Origin: Ruminococcus sp. UBA7013
Lineage (GTDB): Bacteria > Bacillota > Clostridia > Oscillospirales > Ruminococcaceae
Assembly: GCA_002449585.1 (NCBI GenBank)
Contig: DJXD01000017.1
Coordinates: 1-28,136, forward strand
Direction: 5' to 3'
DNA length: 28,136 nucleotides
Within the stretch, counting starts at the first letter, position 1; every line of letters starts with the position of its first letter. Position numbers and translations under genes: made by a program. Below the pieces are notes generated by a model. The model did not search any database, was not told the DNA's origin, and saw only the letters and a list, made by a program, of their open reading frames with translations. Below, piece by piece: positions 1 through 7,509 of this stretch.

Positions 1-1126
1 TAGTATCCTCATCAGTGGTATCCTCGTCAGTGGTATCCTCATCAGAGGTATCTTCATCAGTAGCATCCTCATCAGAAGTATCTGCTTCTGCGGTCAAAAT
101 TCCGGGCTTGCTTCTAGCAGGCGGAACAGAATTATCTGCATCACCATCATCAGAATCGGTTGCATCATCCGTAACACTATCATCAGAATCGGTTGCATCA
201 TCCGTAACACTATCATCAGAATCGGTTGCATCGTCCATAACACTATCATCAGAATCTGTTCCATCATCTGTAACACTATTATCAGAATCGGTTGTATCAT
301 CGGCCGCAACACTATTATCAGAATCTGTTCCATCATCCGTGATACTATCATCAGAATCGTCTGTTTCTTCTGCGGCTTCTGCCAATGCAGATTTATAAGC
401 GGCATAATCTGCCTGAATTGCATCCATTTCTTTCATTACAGATTCCACACCGCCATCAGCATAGGCATTTTCGGCACGTTTCAAATAATCCTGCACAAGT
501 GCCTTGACTTCTGCTTTCTCTTCTGATTTCATCAGATTTCCGTCAAGATCATGCAAATCAAATGTGATATATTGCGCACGGATATTATTCTCCTGATAAT
601 AATTTTTAAGCTCTTCCTCGGTAACCCCTTCTTCACCGCCAATGTCATAATAATAATTAAATACTTCTTCGCTTTTATAACTGGATGTCATCACTTTTCT
701 AAAAGATTCTTCGCTGATCCCATCCGCTACCATTGTTGGCTCATAGCTTGACCAATAATAACTCATCATACTGTCAATATTTGCTTTTGTAGTTTCATCC
801 AGTGAGAGTCCCAGTTCATCGAATTTCTTTTCTGTCAGGACAAAATCAACGCAATATTCTGTTGCTTTATCTTCTACCCAAGTACGAACGTCTTTGCCTT
901 CCAGAAAAGCCGCTTTGACAGCATTCAGATCTGTTGTATCCAGTTCTGAATTTTCCTGTGCCAGCTGATTCAGCGCAGAATTATAAGCAGAATTCAGATA
1001 ATATAAATAAACACCTGCCGGAACAACATAATCATCCACTGTCATTGCAGTTGTGGTATTACTGCATGATGTGCAGAATGCCAGCATACTGAGAGCCGTC
1101 AAACCGGCTGCAATTTTTTTAAACAA
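1..1126 (-). CDS. PrsA/SurA-like foldase lipoprotein (3' end outside window)
   Basis: The frame is open from a TTG start at 1126 to the left edge (about 375 codons). TTG is chosen because GGAGGG lies 7 bases upstream and a promoter sits before it. The N-terminus has KK, a hydrophobic stretch and cysteines at 18 and 21 (LAFCTSC), a lipoprotein signal with an ambiguous lipobox. A helical region follows, then EEELKNYYQENNIRAQYITF at about residues 170-190, which resembles the stretch joining the chaperone part to the isomerase part in PrsA/SurA foldases. After about residue 245 it is a long Asp/Ser/Thr linker of tandem repeats. Family knowledge: such lipoproteins help fold exported proteins outside the membrane. 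Any isomerase domain would lie beyond the left edge. The broad family is moderately supported; the exact enzyme class is not. Confidence 0.7.
   Translation of the reverse strand, partial: MFKKIAAGLTALSMLAFCTSCSNTTTAMTVDDYVVPAGVYLYYLNSAYNSALNQLAQENSELDTTDLNAVKAAFLEGKDVRTWVEDKATEYCVDFVLTEKKFDELGLSLDETTKANIDSMMSYYWSSYEPTMVADGISEESFRKVMTSSYKSEEVFNYYYDIGGEEGVTEEELKNYYQENNIRAQYITFDLHDLDGNLMKSEEKAEVKALVQDYLKRAENAYADGGVESVMKEMDAIQADYAAYKSALAEAAEETDDSDDSITDDGTDSDNSVAADDTTDSDNSVTDDGTDSDDSVMDDATDSDDSVTDDATDSDDSVTDDATDSDDGDADNSVPPARSKPGILTAEADTSDEDATDEDTSDEDTTDEDTTDEDT
5..79. repeat. 15-bp tandem repeat, five units
   Basis: Five consecutive 15-bp units resembling ATCCTCATCAGTGGT run from 5 to 79. On the minus strand they encode an acidic Asp-Glu-Asp-Thr-Thr type pentapeptide in the lipoprotein linker. 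The array ends at 79 and the lipoprotein frame continues past the left edge. Confidence 0.85.
148..348. repeat. 33-bp tandem repeat, six units
   Basis: Units start at 148, 181, 214, 247, 280 and 316, with a degenerate partial unit after 348. Each is 33 bp except the fifth, which is 36 bp (one added codon). They encode an 11-residue acidic repeat of the type TDSDDSVTDDA on the minus strand. The first two units are identical and the rest differ by a few bases, which points to recent expansion. Unit length is always a multiple of three, so the frame is kept. Confidence 0.9.
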
Positions 1127-1162
1127 TTCAGATCCCTCCGATAAATTTGTGAGTCTTCAATT

Positions 1163-1191
1163 ATTATACTACAGAATCACAAAGAAGTCCA
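1163..1191 (-). promoter_or_regulatory. Sigma-A promoter for the foldase lipoprotein
   Basis: Minus strand: -35 TGGACT (1191-1186), 17-bp spacer, -10 TATAAT (1168-1163), followed by a short leader with GGAGGG before the TTG start. Confidence 0.7.
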
Positions 1192-1240
1192 TAGTTTTCA
1201 GAAATTTTTTTCTAAATTTCACATAATTTTCAGAATGTTC

Positions 1241-1269
1241 TTGCAATGCTTTGGAAAATATGCTATAAT
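1241..1269 (+). promoter_or_regulatory. Sigma-A promoter for the short-chain dehydrogenase
   Basis: TTGCAA at 1241-1246, 17-bp spacer, TATAAT at 1264-1269, about 38 bases before the ATG. Confidence 0.75.
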
Positions 1270-1306
1270 AAATGCAGATCTCATTTCAGAAAGGCGGTTT
1301 TTTGCT

Positions 1307-2068
1307 ATGAAAAAAGCATTGATCACAGGGGCAACCTCCGGGATCGGTATGCAGATGGCGATTTATCTGCATCAACTGGGCTGGCAGCTGATCCTCACCG
1401 GACGCAATGAAACGATGCTCCGGAAAATGGCGGACAAATTTGGAAAGAAAACGAAATACATTGCGCTGGATCTCGCTCAACCAGGAGCGGCAGAACAGTT
1501 ATATGATTTTTGTAAAGAAATCAAAATTGATTTTCTGATCAATAATGCAGGATTTGGCGTATTCGGGAATTTTACAGAAACAGATTTGCAGGCTGAATTA
1601 GATTTGATTGAGGTCAATATCCGTTCTGTGCATATATTAACCAAATTATTCCTGAAAGATTTTGTCAGACGTGACAGCGGCATGATTTTGAATGTGGCAT
1701 CCAGTGCGGGCTTTATGACTGGGCCTATGCTGTCGAGTTATTATGCTTCAAAAAACTATGTGATCCGGCTGACAACGGCGATCCGGGAAGAATTATTCCG
1801 GAAGGGATCAAATGTGCAGATTGGTGTTTTATGTCCTGGGCCTGTAGATACTGCATTTAATAATCGTGCCGGAGTGACATTTTCTGTGAAGCCTGTGACA
1901 GCGGAATATGTGGCCAGATATGGAATTGAAGGCACTTTTGATGGCAAAGGCATTATGATCCCGACGCTTGGCATGAAGCTGGGAGTATTGTGCATGAGTC
2001 TGCTTCCAGAGCCGATTGCGGCAATGATTGTTTATGAACTCCAGAAGCGCAAGGAAAAGACGGAATAA
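1307..2068 (+). CDS. Short-chain dehydrogenase/reductase
   Basis: 253 residues, the usual length for a classical SDR. The protein shows the Rossmann nucleotide-binding motif TGATSGIG near the start, the structural LINNAG motif and the active-site pair YASK with upstream serines (SSAG), so it should be a cytosolic NAD(P)H-dependent oxidoreductase. An arginine in LTGRNE after the second strand is often seen with NADP(H). The ATG at 1307 is chosen over in-frame starts further upstream because AAAGGCGG precedes it and the promoter's -10 box lies downstream of those earlier starts. It stands alone with its own promoter and terminator. Substrate cannot be read from sequence; the YqjQ/DltE-like group is a reasonable comparison. 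Confidence 0.9.
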   Translation: MKKALITGATSGIGMQMAIYLHQLGWQLILTGRNETMLRKMADKFGKKTKYIALDLAQPGAAEQLYDFCKEIKIDFLINNAGFGVFGNFTETDLQAELDLIEVNIRSVHILTKLFLKDFVRRDSGMILNVASSAGFMTGPMLSSYYASKNYVIRLTTAIREELFRKGSNVQIGVLCPGPVDTAFNNRAGVTFSVKPVTAEYVARYGIEGTFDGKGIMIPTLGMKLGVLCMSLLPEPIAAMIVYELQKRKEKTE

Positions 2069-2072
2069 AAGC

Positions 2073-2110
2073 ATCCCGGAAAGCCTGTAACTTTCCGGGA
2101 TATTAATTTT
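2073..2110. terminator. Bidirectional intrinsic terminator
   Basis: An 11-bp perfect stem (ATCCCGGAAAG at 2073-2083, CTTTCCGGGAT at 2091-2101) with a 7-base loop. Downstream on plus is TTAATTTTT; on minus a TTTTATT tract follows the stem. It lies between two converging genes and can serve both. Confidence 0.85.
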
Positions 2111-2791
2111 TCACAGATCTGTATCCCTGACAGTTACAGGCAAAACCTGCGCAAATACAGCGAAGAATTTGACAGGGATATATTTGTCAATATGGCATTT
2201 CCCGAAAAACCATTTTCGATAATAACATGCTCGTACCATATCCGCAAAAAATGCATGAATTTCAAGTCTTTGTGCAACATCCACCCCAAGACAGTCTTTC
2301 AAAGATCCGGGCGGTTCATGCGTGATGACATAATCAATCTTGTTTCCATGCTTTTGTAGATTGGCAACGGCTGTTTCTACTTCCTGATGTGTCGGGCGTT
2401 CCTGTTTCCACCATGTTTGTGTTGTGCGATATTCATAATCCTGACTGTGTCCGCCTCCAAATGTGAAAAATTTTTTGTTTTCGATCTGAAAAACCTGTCC
2501 ACGCATCAGATGAATAATATTTTTTGTAATCCGGTGAATCTTGCCGCCGTTCCATTCTTCTACCGGATAGGATTCCAGCAGATCAAAATTTTCATGACAG
2601 CCGTCAATAAATGCAATCAGAAACGGCAGAGCTTCCATTTTTTTCAGGATTTGTTTTTCTTTGCGGCTTCCATCCCAGATAAAACCGAAATCTCCGCAAA
2701 TAATCAGCGTATCTCCTTTTTTGATCCGGCGGATTGCTTTCTCCTGAAAGCGTTCCCATTCGCCGTGGGTATCTCCTGTTACATACACCAT
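2111..2791 (-). CDS. Calcineurin-like metallophosphoesterase
   Basis: 226 residues. The metal-binding signatures of the family appear in order: GDTHG near residue 6, GDFGFIWDG near 38, a GCHEN block in place of GNHE, GGGHS, and THEPP near the C-terminal side. These normally coordinate a two-metal centre that hydrolyses phosphomono- or diesters. The ATG at 2791 follows AAGGAGAG at good spacing and lies downstream of a promoter; longer in-frame starts overlap the promoter. The histidine in GCHEN keeps the usual metal or transition-state ligand although Asn is replaced by Cys. No signal peptide, so cytosolic. Substrate unknown. It is monocistronic and shares a terminator with the SDR gene. Confidence 0.88.
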   Translation of the reverse strand: MVYVTGDTHGEWERFQEKAIRRIKKGDTLIICGDFGFIWDGSRKEKQILKKMEALPFLIAFIDGCHENFDLLESYPVEEWNGGKIHRITKNIIHLMRGQVFQIENKKFFTFGGGHSQDYEYRTTQTWWKQERPTHQEVETAVANLQKHGNKIDYVITHEPPGSLKDCLGVDVAQRLEIHAFFADMVRACYYRKWFFGKCHIDKYIPVKFFAVFAQVLPVTVRDTDL

Positions 2792-2821
2792 ATTTTTCTC
2801 TCCTTGTGTATTTTCTAATTT

Positions 2822-2851
2822 ATTATAGCATATTTTCCTGTCATAAGTCAA
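2822..2851 (-). promoter_or_regulatory. Sigma-A promoter for the metallophosphoesterase
   Basis: Minus strand: TTGACT (2851-2846), 18-bp spacer, TATAAT (2827-2822). Confidence 0.75.
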
Positions 2852-2871
2852 GGCCATGAGGAAAAATCCTG

Positions 2872-2900
2872 TTGACAAACATACATATTTATGCTAGAAT
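2872..2900 (+). promoter_or_regulatory. Sigma-A promoter for the PBP5-like protein
   Basis: TTGACA at 2872-2877, 17-bp spacer, TAGAAT at 2895-2900, about 32 bases before the ATG at 2932. It is divergent from the phosphoesterase promoter. Confidence 0.8.
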
Positions 2901-2931
2901 AATAGATAATAACAAAAACAGGAGGTATTTT

Positions 2932-4350
2932 ATGAAAAAATTTCTTTCGGCAATCATGTCCATTGTCATGTTCTGCTGTTTTCTTCTTGTGCAGATCCCC
3001 GGACAGGCCATTTCTTTCACGCCAAATTTTGAAATCAATAGTGCTGCTGGACTTCTGATTAATACAGATACCAATCAGGTATTATATGAAAAAAATGCAG
3101 ATGATCCCTATATGCCTGGTTCTCTGGTGCAGATTATGGAAGCGGCACTTATTCTGGAAAATTGTGCAGATCTGCGGAGACAGCTTACTTGTGACAGTGA
3201 ATTGATTGAACGCTATAAACAGACAGAACACCCGGATGATCTGCGATATGCAGATATTTTCAGCGGTGATGTTCTGACGGTGGAAGAGCTGTTATATGCA
3301 ATGCTGCTGACATCATCCTGTGAGGCCGCTGTCACACTTGCAAATGAATTCGGAAATGGCAGTGTGGCTGGCTTTGTGGATATGATGAACATGAAGGCCA
3401 AAGATCTTGGCTGTACCCGAACGAATTTCACGAATGTCACTGGTGTGGCAGATGAAGCACAGAAAACAACTGCGAATGATATGGCGATCATCACAAAATA
3501 TGCGTTATCTGTCAGCAAATTTCTTGATATTAGTTCAGCAGTTTCCTATGCCCCGGAAACACCTAATACAGAGCGGCATGACATGGATAAATGGATTTGG
3601 ACGCATTCAAATGAAATGATGGTAGAAGCATCAAAATATTATCTTGAAGGCACGAAGGGCATCAAGACAGCCAATCTCACACAGCAGGGCAGAAATATTA
3701 TCTGTCAGGGCACAAGAGACGGAAACACATATTTAGTTATTCTGCTTGCTGCACCGTTTAATGATGCAGATGGCAATCTGAAATATTATCATATGGAAGA
3801 TGCTGCGGATCTGCTGAAATGGACATATAATCATTTCACATATCAGACAATCTTGAGTGAGAGCACAGAATTGGGACAGATTACCGTGCAGAATGGAAAC
3901 GGTGTAGATTATGTACTTGTCAGACCAGCCAAATCATTCATGACACTCTGGTATGATGGTGCTGATAGTAATGCGATTGTTCAGGATATTAAATTGCAAG
4001 ATAATGTTTCTGCGCCGGTCAAAGAAGGGCAGAAGCTTGGCACTGTAACGCTGAAATTTTCGGGTCAGGATCTGGCCACACTGGATTTAATTTCGACTTC
4101 TTCGGTTGAGCTTTCACAGAGTAAATATTATCTGGCACTTGTGAAACATTTTCCTCATACGCCGTGGCTTTCCCGTGGGATTTTGTTTAGTCTTCTGGTA
4201 TGTGCTATTTATCTTGCGTTATGCATGTATGCGAATATGATTTATAAACAGCGTTCCAAAACCGCTGCTGAACCGGTACACCTGAAGCCAAAGGCTTCCG
4301 CTGTCAAGAAAGAAGCGGCAAAAGAACGTAAGAAGCAACAGAAAAAATAA
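2932..4350 (+). CDS. D-Ala-D-Ala carboxypeptidase-like protein, probably inactive
   Basis: 472 residues; ATG at 2932 follows GGAGG at 2921-2925. Residues 1-26 form an export signal, 35-300 align by eye with the PBP5/DacF peptidase domain, 305-395 look like the beta-rich PBP5 C-terminal domain, and about 414-437 form a membrane helix followed by a lysine-rich tail. Active enzymes need SxxK, SxN and KTG. Here these positions read SLVQ (64-67), SSC (128-130) and KTA (245-247), so the general-base lysine, the Asn and the Gly are all lost while the surrounding fold is well kept (EAAVTLAN, MNMKAKDLG, TNVTGV). Family members trim peptidoglycan stem peptides. This one is more likely a non-catalytic peptidoglycan-binding or scaffold protein at the outer face of the membrane. 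It is intact, with promoter and terminator. Confidence 0.85.
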   Translation: MKKFLSAIMSIVMFCCFLLVQIPGQAISFTPNFEINSAAGLLINTDTNQVLYEKNADDPYMPGSLVQIMEAALILENCADLRRQLTCDSELIERYKQTEHPDDLRYADIFSGDVLTVEELLYAMLLTSSCEAAVTLANEFGNGSVAGFVDMMNMKAKDLGCTRTNFTNVTGVADEAQKTTANDMAIITKYALSVSKFLDISSAVSYAPETPNTERHDMDKWIWTHSNEMMVEASKYYLEGTKGIKTANLTQQGRNIICQGTRDGNTYLVILLAAPFNDADGNLKYYHMEDAADLLKWTYNHFTYQTILSESTELGQITVQNGNGVDYVLVRPAKSFMTLWYDGADSNAIVQDIKLQDNVSAPVKEGQKLGTVTLKFSGQDLATLDLISTSSVELSQSKYYLALVKHFPHTPWLSRGILFSLLVCAIYLALCMYANMIYKQRSKTAAEPVHLKPKASAVKKEAAKERKKQQKK

Positions 4351-4386
4351 AAATCAGCACCGCCTTCTCAGACGGTGCTGATTTTT
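4350..4386. terminator. Bidirectional intrinsic terminator
   Basis: A 13-bp stem (4350-4362 with 4373-4385) closed by a 10-base loop, with an A-run on the left arm and a T-run on the right arm. It lies between converging genes, so it can stop transcription from either side. Confidence 0.9.
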
Positions 4387-4392
4387 CAGCAA

Positions 4393-5421
4393 TTAATCAT
4401 TATTTGTAACATAGTGAATAGCATTATCAAAATCTGCACCACCATAGGTATTAACAATTTCAAGGGCGGATTTATCATACTGGAGTTCAATTACAAATCC
4501 ACAAAAACCGGGATTATTATTCAAATCTACAGAAACTTTGACCGTATCGCCAGGCTTAGCGGAAACACTGTTGATTTTCAGGCCAAATCCAGAATCCGGC
4601 ATATCTTCCTGTGCGGCTGGCTGTGTATTAACGGCAACTTCGCCGTTGATTTTCTTTTCAGGTTCTCTTGCGACAACATCCCAGCTTGCAATATCTGTAC
4701 TTGCGAATGTGATCGGATAGCTTCCATCTGGAATGCCTTCTCTGACTTTGAATTCAATTACCAGAAACTCGCCATTAAAGAAAAAATCACCTTCCTGTGA
4801 CATATCCAGCCAATAGGCTTTACACAGATCATAGACAGGTGTATAATCTGACACTGCGGGGGGATCTGTGGCAGGGGAATCCTGATTATCATCTGTAGCG
4901 GCAGGGGAATCCGGCTCAGTAGAGGATGTTTCAGCAGGATCAGATGCTTGAGGGGCTTCTGTGACATTAACGATTTCTGTCTGTACATTTCCGCTGTCAT
5001 CCTTGACAGTTTCACCGGAAGCATCTGTTACATTCACCACTTCCGTGACGTTGACTGTTTCCGTCTGCACATTTCCGGACTCGTCTTTGATCGTTTCGCC
5101 GGAAGCATCTGTTACATTCACCACTTCCGTGACAGGAATGGCCTCAGAAGCTGTTGTTTCGTCTGATTTTTTAGTTTCATCTACAGAACTGTCCGATTTT
5201 TGAGAATCAGTTGTTCCTTCTGTGGCATCTTCACCAAGTCCCTGATCATGTACGAAAGTCAATTCTTGTTTTGTATCATTCAGAGAAATCGTTTCCTGTG
5301 GAAGATTATTGGAAGAGCCGGAAGAAGAATTTTCCTCAGTGGGTTTATTACACCCAAAAGCCGCAAAGGTCATAGAAGCCAGCAGACTGATGAGGATAAT
5401 TTTCTTGAAATGATTTTTCAT
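4393..5421 (-). CDS. Lipoprotein with cohesin-like halves in permuted order
   Basis: 342 residues; ATG at 5421 preceded by AAGGAAGG. A lipoprotein signal ends at Cys24 (AFGC). Residues 25-192 are a low-complexity Ser/Thr/Asp/Glu linker with a 28-residue duplication (about 97-152). Residues 193-266 look like the C-terminal half of a cohesin (FLVIEFKV, DGSYPITF, INGEVAV). Residues 277-342 look like the N-terminal half (VSAKPGDTVKVSVDL, FVIELQYDKSALEIV), after which the protein ends. In ordinary cohesins the order is reversed. Cohesins bind dockerins in cellulosome assembly, so a surface-anchored fold of this kind could hold dockerin enzymes such as the xylanase in this window, though binding is untested. 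It may instead be a related bacterial Ig-like domain. Confidence 0.8.
   Translation of the reverse strand: MKNHFKKIILISLLASMTFAAFGCNKPTEENSSSGSSNNLPQETISLNDTKQELTFVHDQGLGEDATEGTTDSQKSDSSVDETKKSDETTASEAIPVTEVVNVTDASGETIKDESGNVQTETVNVTEVVNVTDASGETVKDDSGNVQTEIVNVTEAPQASDPAETSSTEPDSPAATDDNQDSPATDPPAVSDYTPVYDLCKAYWLDMSQEGDFFFNGEFLVIEFKVREGIPDGSYPITFASTDIASWDVVAREPEKKINGEVAVNTQPAAQEDMPDSGFGLKINSVSAKPGDTVKVSVDLNNNPGFCGFVIELQYDKSALEIVNTYGGADFDNAIHYVTNND
4961..5128. repeat. 84-bp direct repeat, two copies
   Basis: Copies at 4961-5044 and 5045-5128 encode the duplicated 28-residue linker segment of the lipoprotein. The half of each copy covering GGAAGCATCTGTTACATTCA is identical between the two, while the other half has diverged mostly at third positions. 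Confidence 0.9.
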
Positions 5422-5462
5422 AATTTACCTTCCTTTCAAAAAACAGCGGTTTTTACAATAAT

Positions 5463-5491
5463 ATTATACACTTTTTCTGATTGCTTGTCAA
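5463..5491 (-). promoter_or_regulatory. Sigma-A promoter for the cohesin-like lipoprotein
   Basis: Minus strand: TTGACA (5491-5486), 17-bp spacer, TATAAT (5468-5463). Both boxes match consensus, so strong constitutive expression is likely. Confidence 0.85.
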
Positions 5492-5530
5492 GGCTTTGCA
5501 TCATCCTGATGCTGTTTTGTTTCTGATTTG

Positions 5531-6178
5531 TCATTCAAATATAGAAAGCAATTCTTCCGGGTGCAAAATCAGATGCTGTGCGCCGTTCCGGATCAGGAAT
5601 TCCTTGTCACGAAATCCCCAGCATACGCTGATACAGGCAAGCCCTGCATTTTTCGCTGTTTGAATATCAACATCAGAATCGCCGACATAGATGGCTTGCT
5701 GTGGAGAGATTTGCAAAGCATTCAGAATAGAAAGCACAGAATCCGGAGCAGGTTTCCGGCGGATGCCTTCACGTTCTCCTGTAATAGCATCAAACAATCC
5801 AGGAAAATAATCCTGACAGAGTATCTGTACAGCATAATCTGCTTTATTTGATACAACAGCTGTCTTGATTCCTGTTTTCCGAAGAGTGGAAAGCAATTCT
5901 GAAATGCCTTCATATGGTCTTGTATGATCAGCACAATGCACCGCATAATAAGCTGTAAAATCTGCATGTACTTGATTTATCTGATTTTCAGAACAGCCAG
6001 AAGGCACAGCTCTCTCTATCAGCTTTCGAATTCCATTGCCGACAAACTGCCGCACTTCCTCCAAAGTACGCAGAGCAAAACCGGATTTCTGCAAAGCATG
6101 ATTCACACTGAAATATAAATCTTCCAGTGTATTCAAAATCGTTCCATCCAGATCAAAAATCACTAATTGATATTGCAT
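5531..6178 (-). CDS. HAD-family phosphatase (phosphoglycolate phosphatase-like)
   Basis: 215 residues. Motif I FDLDGTILNT gives the Asp nucleophile and the acid Asp (residues 9 and 11). Motif II is VVSNK, motif III the lysine in RRKPAPD, and motif IV GDSDVD, which binds Mg. The helical cap between motifs I and II (about 18-85) places it with Gph/PpaX-type C1-cap enzymes, which dephosphorylate small phosphometabolites. The ATG at 6178 is preferred over an in-frame ATG at 6223, because the latter sits inside or above the promoter -10 box. The SD before 6178 is weak. Exact substrate is undetermined (phosphoglycolate, pyrophosphate and sugar phosphates are all possible). Its 3' end runs into the next gene's promoter with no clear terminator. 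Confidence 0.88.
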   Translation of the reverse strand: MQYQLVIFDLDGTILNTLEDLYFSVNHALQKSGFALRTLEEVRQFVGNGIRKLIERAVPSGCSENQINQVHADFTAYYAVHCADHTRPYEGISELLSTLRKTGIKTAVVSNKADYAVQILCQDYFPGLFDAITGEREGIRRKPAPDSVLSILNALQISPQQAIYVGDSDVDIQTAKNAGLACISVCWGFRDKEFLIRNGAQHLILHPEELLSIFE

Positions 6179-6213
6179 ATAAATCTGTAACAGATGCCTG
6201 ACAAACAAAAATA

Positions 6214-6242
6214 AGTATATCACAAAACCTGTAATTTGTCAA
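6214..6242 (-). promoter_or_regulatory. Sigma-A promoter for the HAD phosphatase
   Basis: Minus strand: TTGACA (6242-6237), 17-bp spacer, TATACT (6219-6214). Confidence 0.75.
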
Positions 6243-6270
6243 GCATCATCACAGTATTCACCTCACTTTT

Positions 6271-6843
6271 CTAAAAATCACCTGATTTGAGAGATGGTGA
6301 AAATCCACGGAATGCGACTTCACTCGTTAATCTTCCCAGTTCATCCAGAGAAAACGGAAGCTTGCCCCTGAGCCATTCCCGATAGATTTCCAATGTCCCT
6401 GACAGGACAAAACGGCTATATAAATTCAGCGTATTTTCTGAAACAATTACTTTATCTTTATACATATCAGAAACTGTTGTTACAAGTGCTTCCCTGCTCT
6501 GCTGCCAGAAAGAATCATAATAATTCATAGCGGCAATATGTCGGAAGAATTCTAAATTTTCACTGATGATCTGATTCATCGCAGAATACAGGCTGACTGT
6601 ATTAAAATTCTGACTGAAAAAATCCTGCTGATTCAAAAGCATCAGCAGTTTATCAATCAACTGTCTGCTATAATCTCGCATGACATCATCTATTGTTTCA
6701 TAATGCAAATAAAACGTTTTTCTGTCAATATTAGCTCTTTTGGCCAATTCTGTGACAGTAATTCGGCCATTGTTTTTTTCCATCAGCAGCGAAATATATG
6801 CATTTTGAATTGCTGTGCGAGTTTTCTGCACTCTTCTGTCCAT
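6271..6843 (-). CDS. TetR/AcrR-family transcriptional regulator
   Basis: 190 residues, from the ATG that gives MDRRVQKTRTAI, a start typical of the clostridial TetR branch with a TetR_C_7-like C-terminal domain. The helix-turn-helix covers about residues 27-50 (ITVTELAKRANIDRKTFYLH). The remainder is the helical dimerisation and ligand region. An upstream GTG at 6915 is rejected because it would leave almost no leader after the -10 box; GTGAG at suitable spacing supports 6843. It is transcribed divergently from an HD-domain/membrane protein pair, which it probably controls together with itself. The ligand cannot be inferred. Confidence 0.87.
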   Translation of the reverse strand: MDRRVQKTRTAIQNAYISLLMEKNNGRITVTELAKRANIDRKTFYLHYETIDDVMRDYSRQLIDKLLMLLNQQDFFSQNFNTVSLYSAMNQIISENLEFFRHIAAMNYYDSFWQQSREALVTTVSDMYKDKVIVSENTLNLYSRFVLSGTLEIYREWLRGKLPFSLDELGRLTSEVAFRGFSPSLKSGDF

Positions 6844-6902
6844 TTTCATACTCACTTTCAAGCTATATGTTGAATAATCTACATTTCTATGCAGATTGGC
6901 AA

Positions 6903-6931
6903 TTGATTTCTTCACTTATTTATATTATAAT
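6903..6931 (+). promoter_or_regulatory. Plus-strand promoter for the HD/CmpB operon
   Basis: TTGATT at 6903-6908, 17-bp spacer, TATAAT at 6926-6931. Its -10 box overlaps that of the divergent tetR promoter, so the two probably compete for polymerase. Confidence 0.55.
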
Positions 6932-6952
6932 ACACATATGGGGAAAAGTCAA
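6924..6952 (-). promoter_or_regulatory. Sigma-A promoter for the TetR regulator
   Basis: Minus strand: TTGACT (6952-6947), 17-bp spacer, TATAAT (6929-6924). Confidence 0.7.
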
Positions 6953-6957
6953 TAAAA

Positions 6958-6984
6958 ATTTTAGCTTACTACATAAGCTGAAAT
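6958..6984. promoter_or_regulatory. Inverted repeat, candidate TetR operator
   Basis: Two 11-base arms (6958-6968 and 6974-6984, core AGCTTA/TAAGCT) pair with one mismatch around a 5-base centre. It lies directly upstream of the tetR -35 box and in the leader of the HD gene, where a bound repressor could block both. It could also act as an mRNA hairpin. Confidence 0.5.
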
Positions 6985-7014
6985 GCAACAGGAAAGGGAA
7001 GGAGACGTTTAGTT

Positions 7015-7509
7015 ATGAAGCAAGAACTTGTGCTGCCAAGAACTTTGACAAAGCGGCAGTTAGTCGCTGTGATTCACAGACATGCAGCACAGCTCGCAAA
7101 AACAGGCAGAATTGCACAAACCAGAAAATATTATCAGCATGGGGACTGCTCTGTATTTGAACATTGTGCCAATGTTGCCTATGTCAGCTGTGTGCTGTTC
7201 ATGAAACTGGGAATTGAAGCGGACTGGCCGGAATTAATCAGAGGAGCACTTCTGCATGATTATTTCCTTTATGATTGGCATGACAGAAAAACCTGTCATC
7301 CTGCGCATGCTGTCTATCATCCGACACTTGCAAGGAACAATGCCCGTATGGACTACGAACTGACAGAAAAAGAAGAGGATATTATTCTGCATCACATGTT
7401 TCCGTTGACGATCATGCCGCCAAAAAGTAAGGAAGCTTGGATGGTATGCCTCGCAGATAAAATCTGTGCATTGACGGAAACATTTGGAAAGGTGTGTGTA
7501 AGATTATGA
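7015..7509 (+). CDS. HD-domain phosphohydrolase-like protein
   Basis: 164 residues. The HD metal site is visible as His50 (FEHCAN), His81-Asp82 (ALLHDYF), His126/127 (ILHHMFP) and Asp148 (LADK). This arrangement is typical of small clostridial HD proteins that hydrolyse phosphate esters or nucleotides. A purine-rich SD (GGAAGGAG) precedes the ATG with rather long spacing. The stop overlaps the next ATG as ATGA, so the downstream membrane protein is probably translationally coupled. The substrate is unknown. Cytosolic, no signal peptide. Confidence 0.85.
   Translation: MKQELVLPRTLTKRQLVAVIHRHAAQLAKTGRIAQTRKYYQHGDCSVFEHCANVAYVSCVLFMKLGIEADWPELIRGALLHDYFLYDWHDRKTCHPAHAVYHPTLARNNARMDYELTEKEEDIILHHMFPLTIMPPKSKEAWMVCLADKICALTETFGKVCVRL

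Noticed and set aside
148..348. Possible CRISPR array
   Set aside because: Units are contiguous with no unique spacers and keep a coding frame, so they are protein-coding tandem repeats.
15..398. Plus-strand Ser/Val-rich ORF over the repeat array
   Set aside because: It is the antisense reading of the lipoprotein's repeats. The minus frame extends to 1126 with signal peptide, SD and promoter.
4948..5203. Two plus-strand ORFs across the 84-bp repeat
   Set aside because: They mirror the duplicated linker of the minus-strand lipoprotein and have no SD.
6844..6915. Longer TetR form starting at GTG 6915
   Set aside because: The GTG lies at about the expected transcription start, leaving no leader, and family members start with MDRR.
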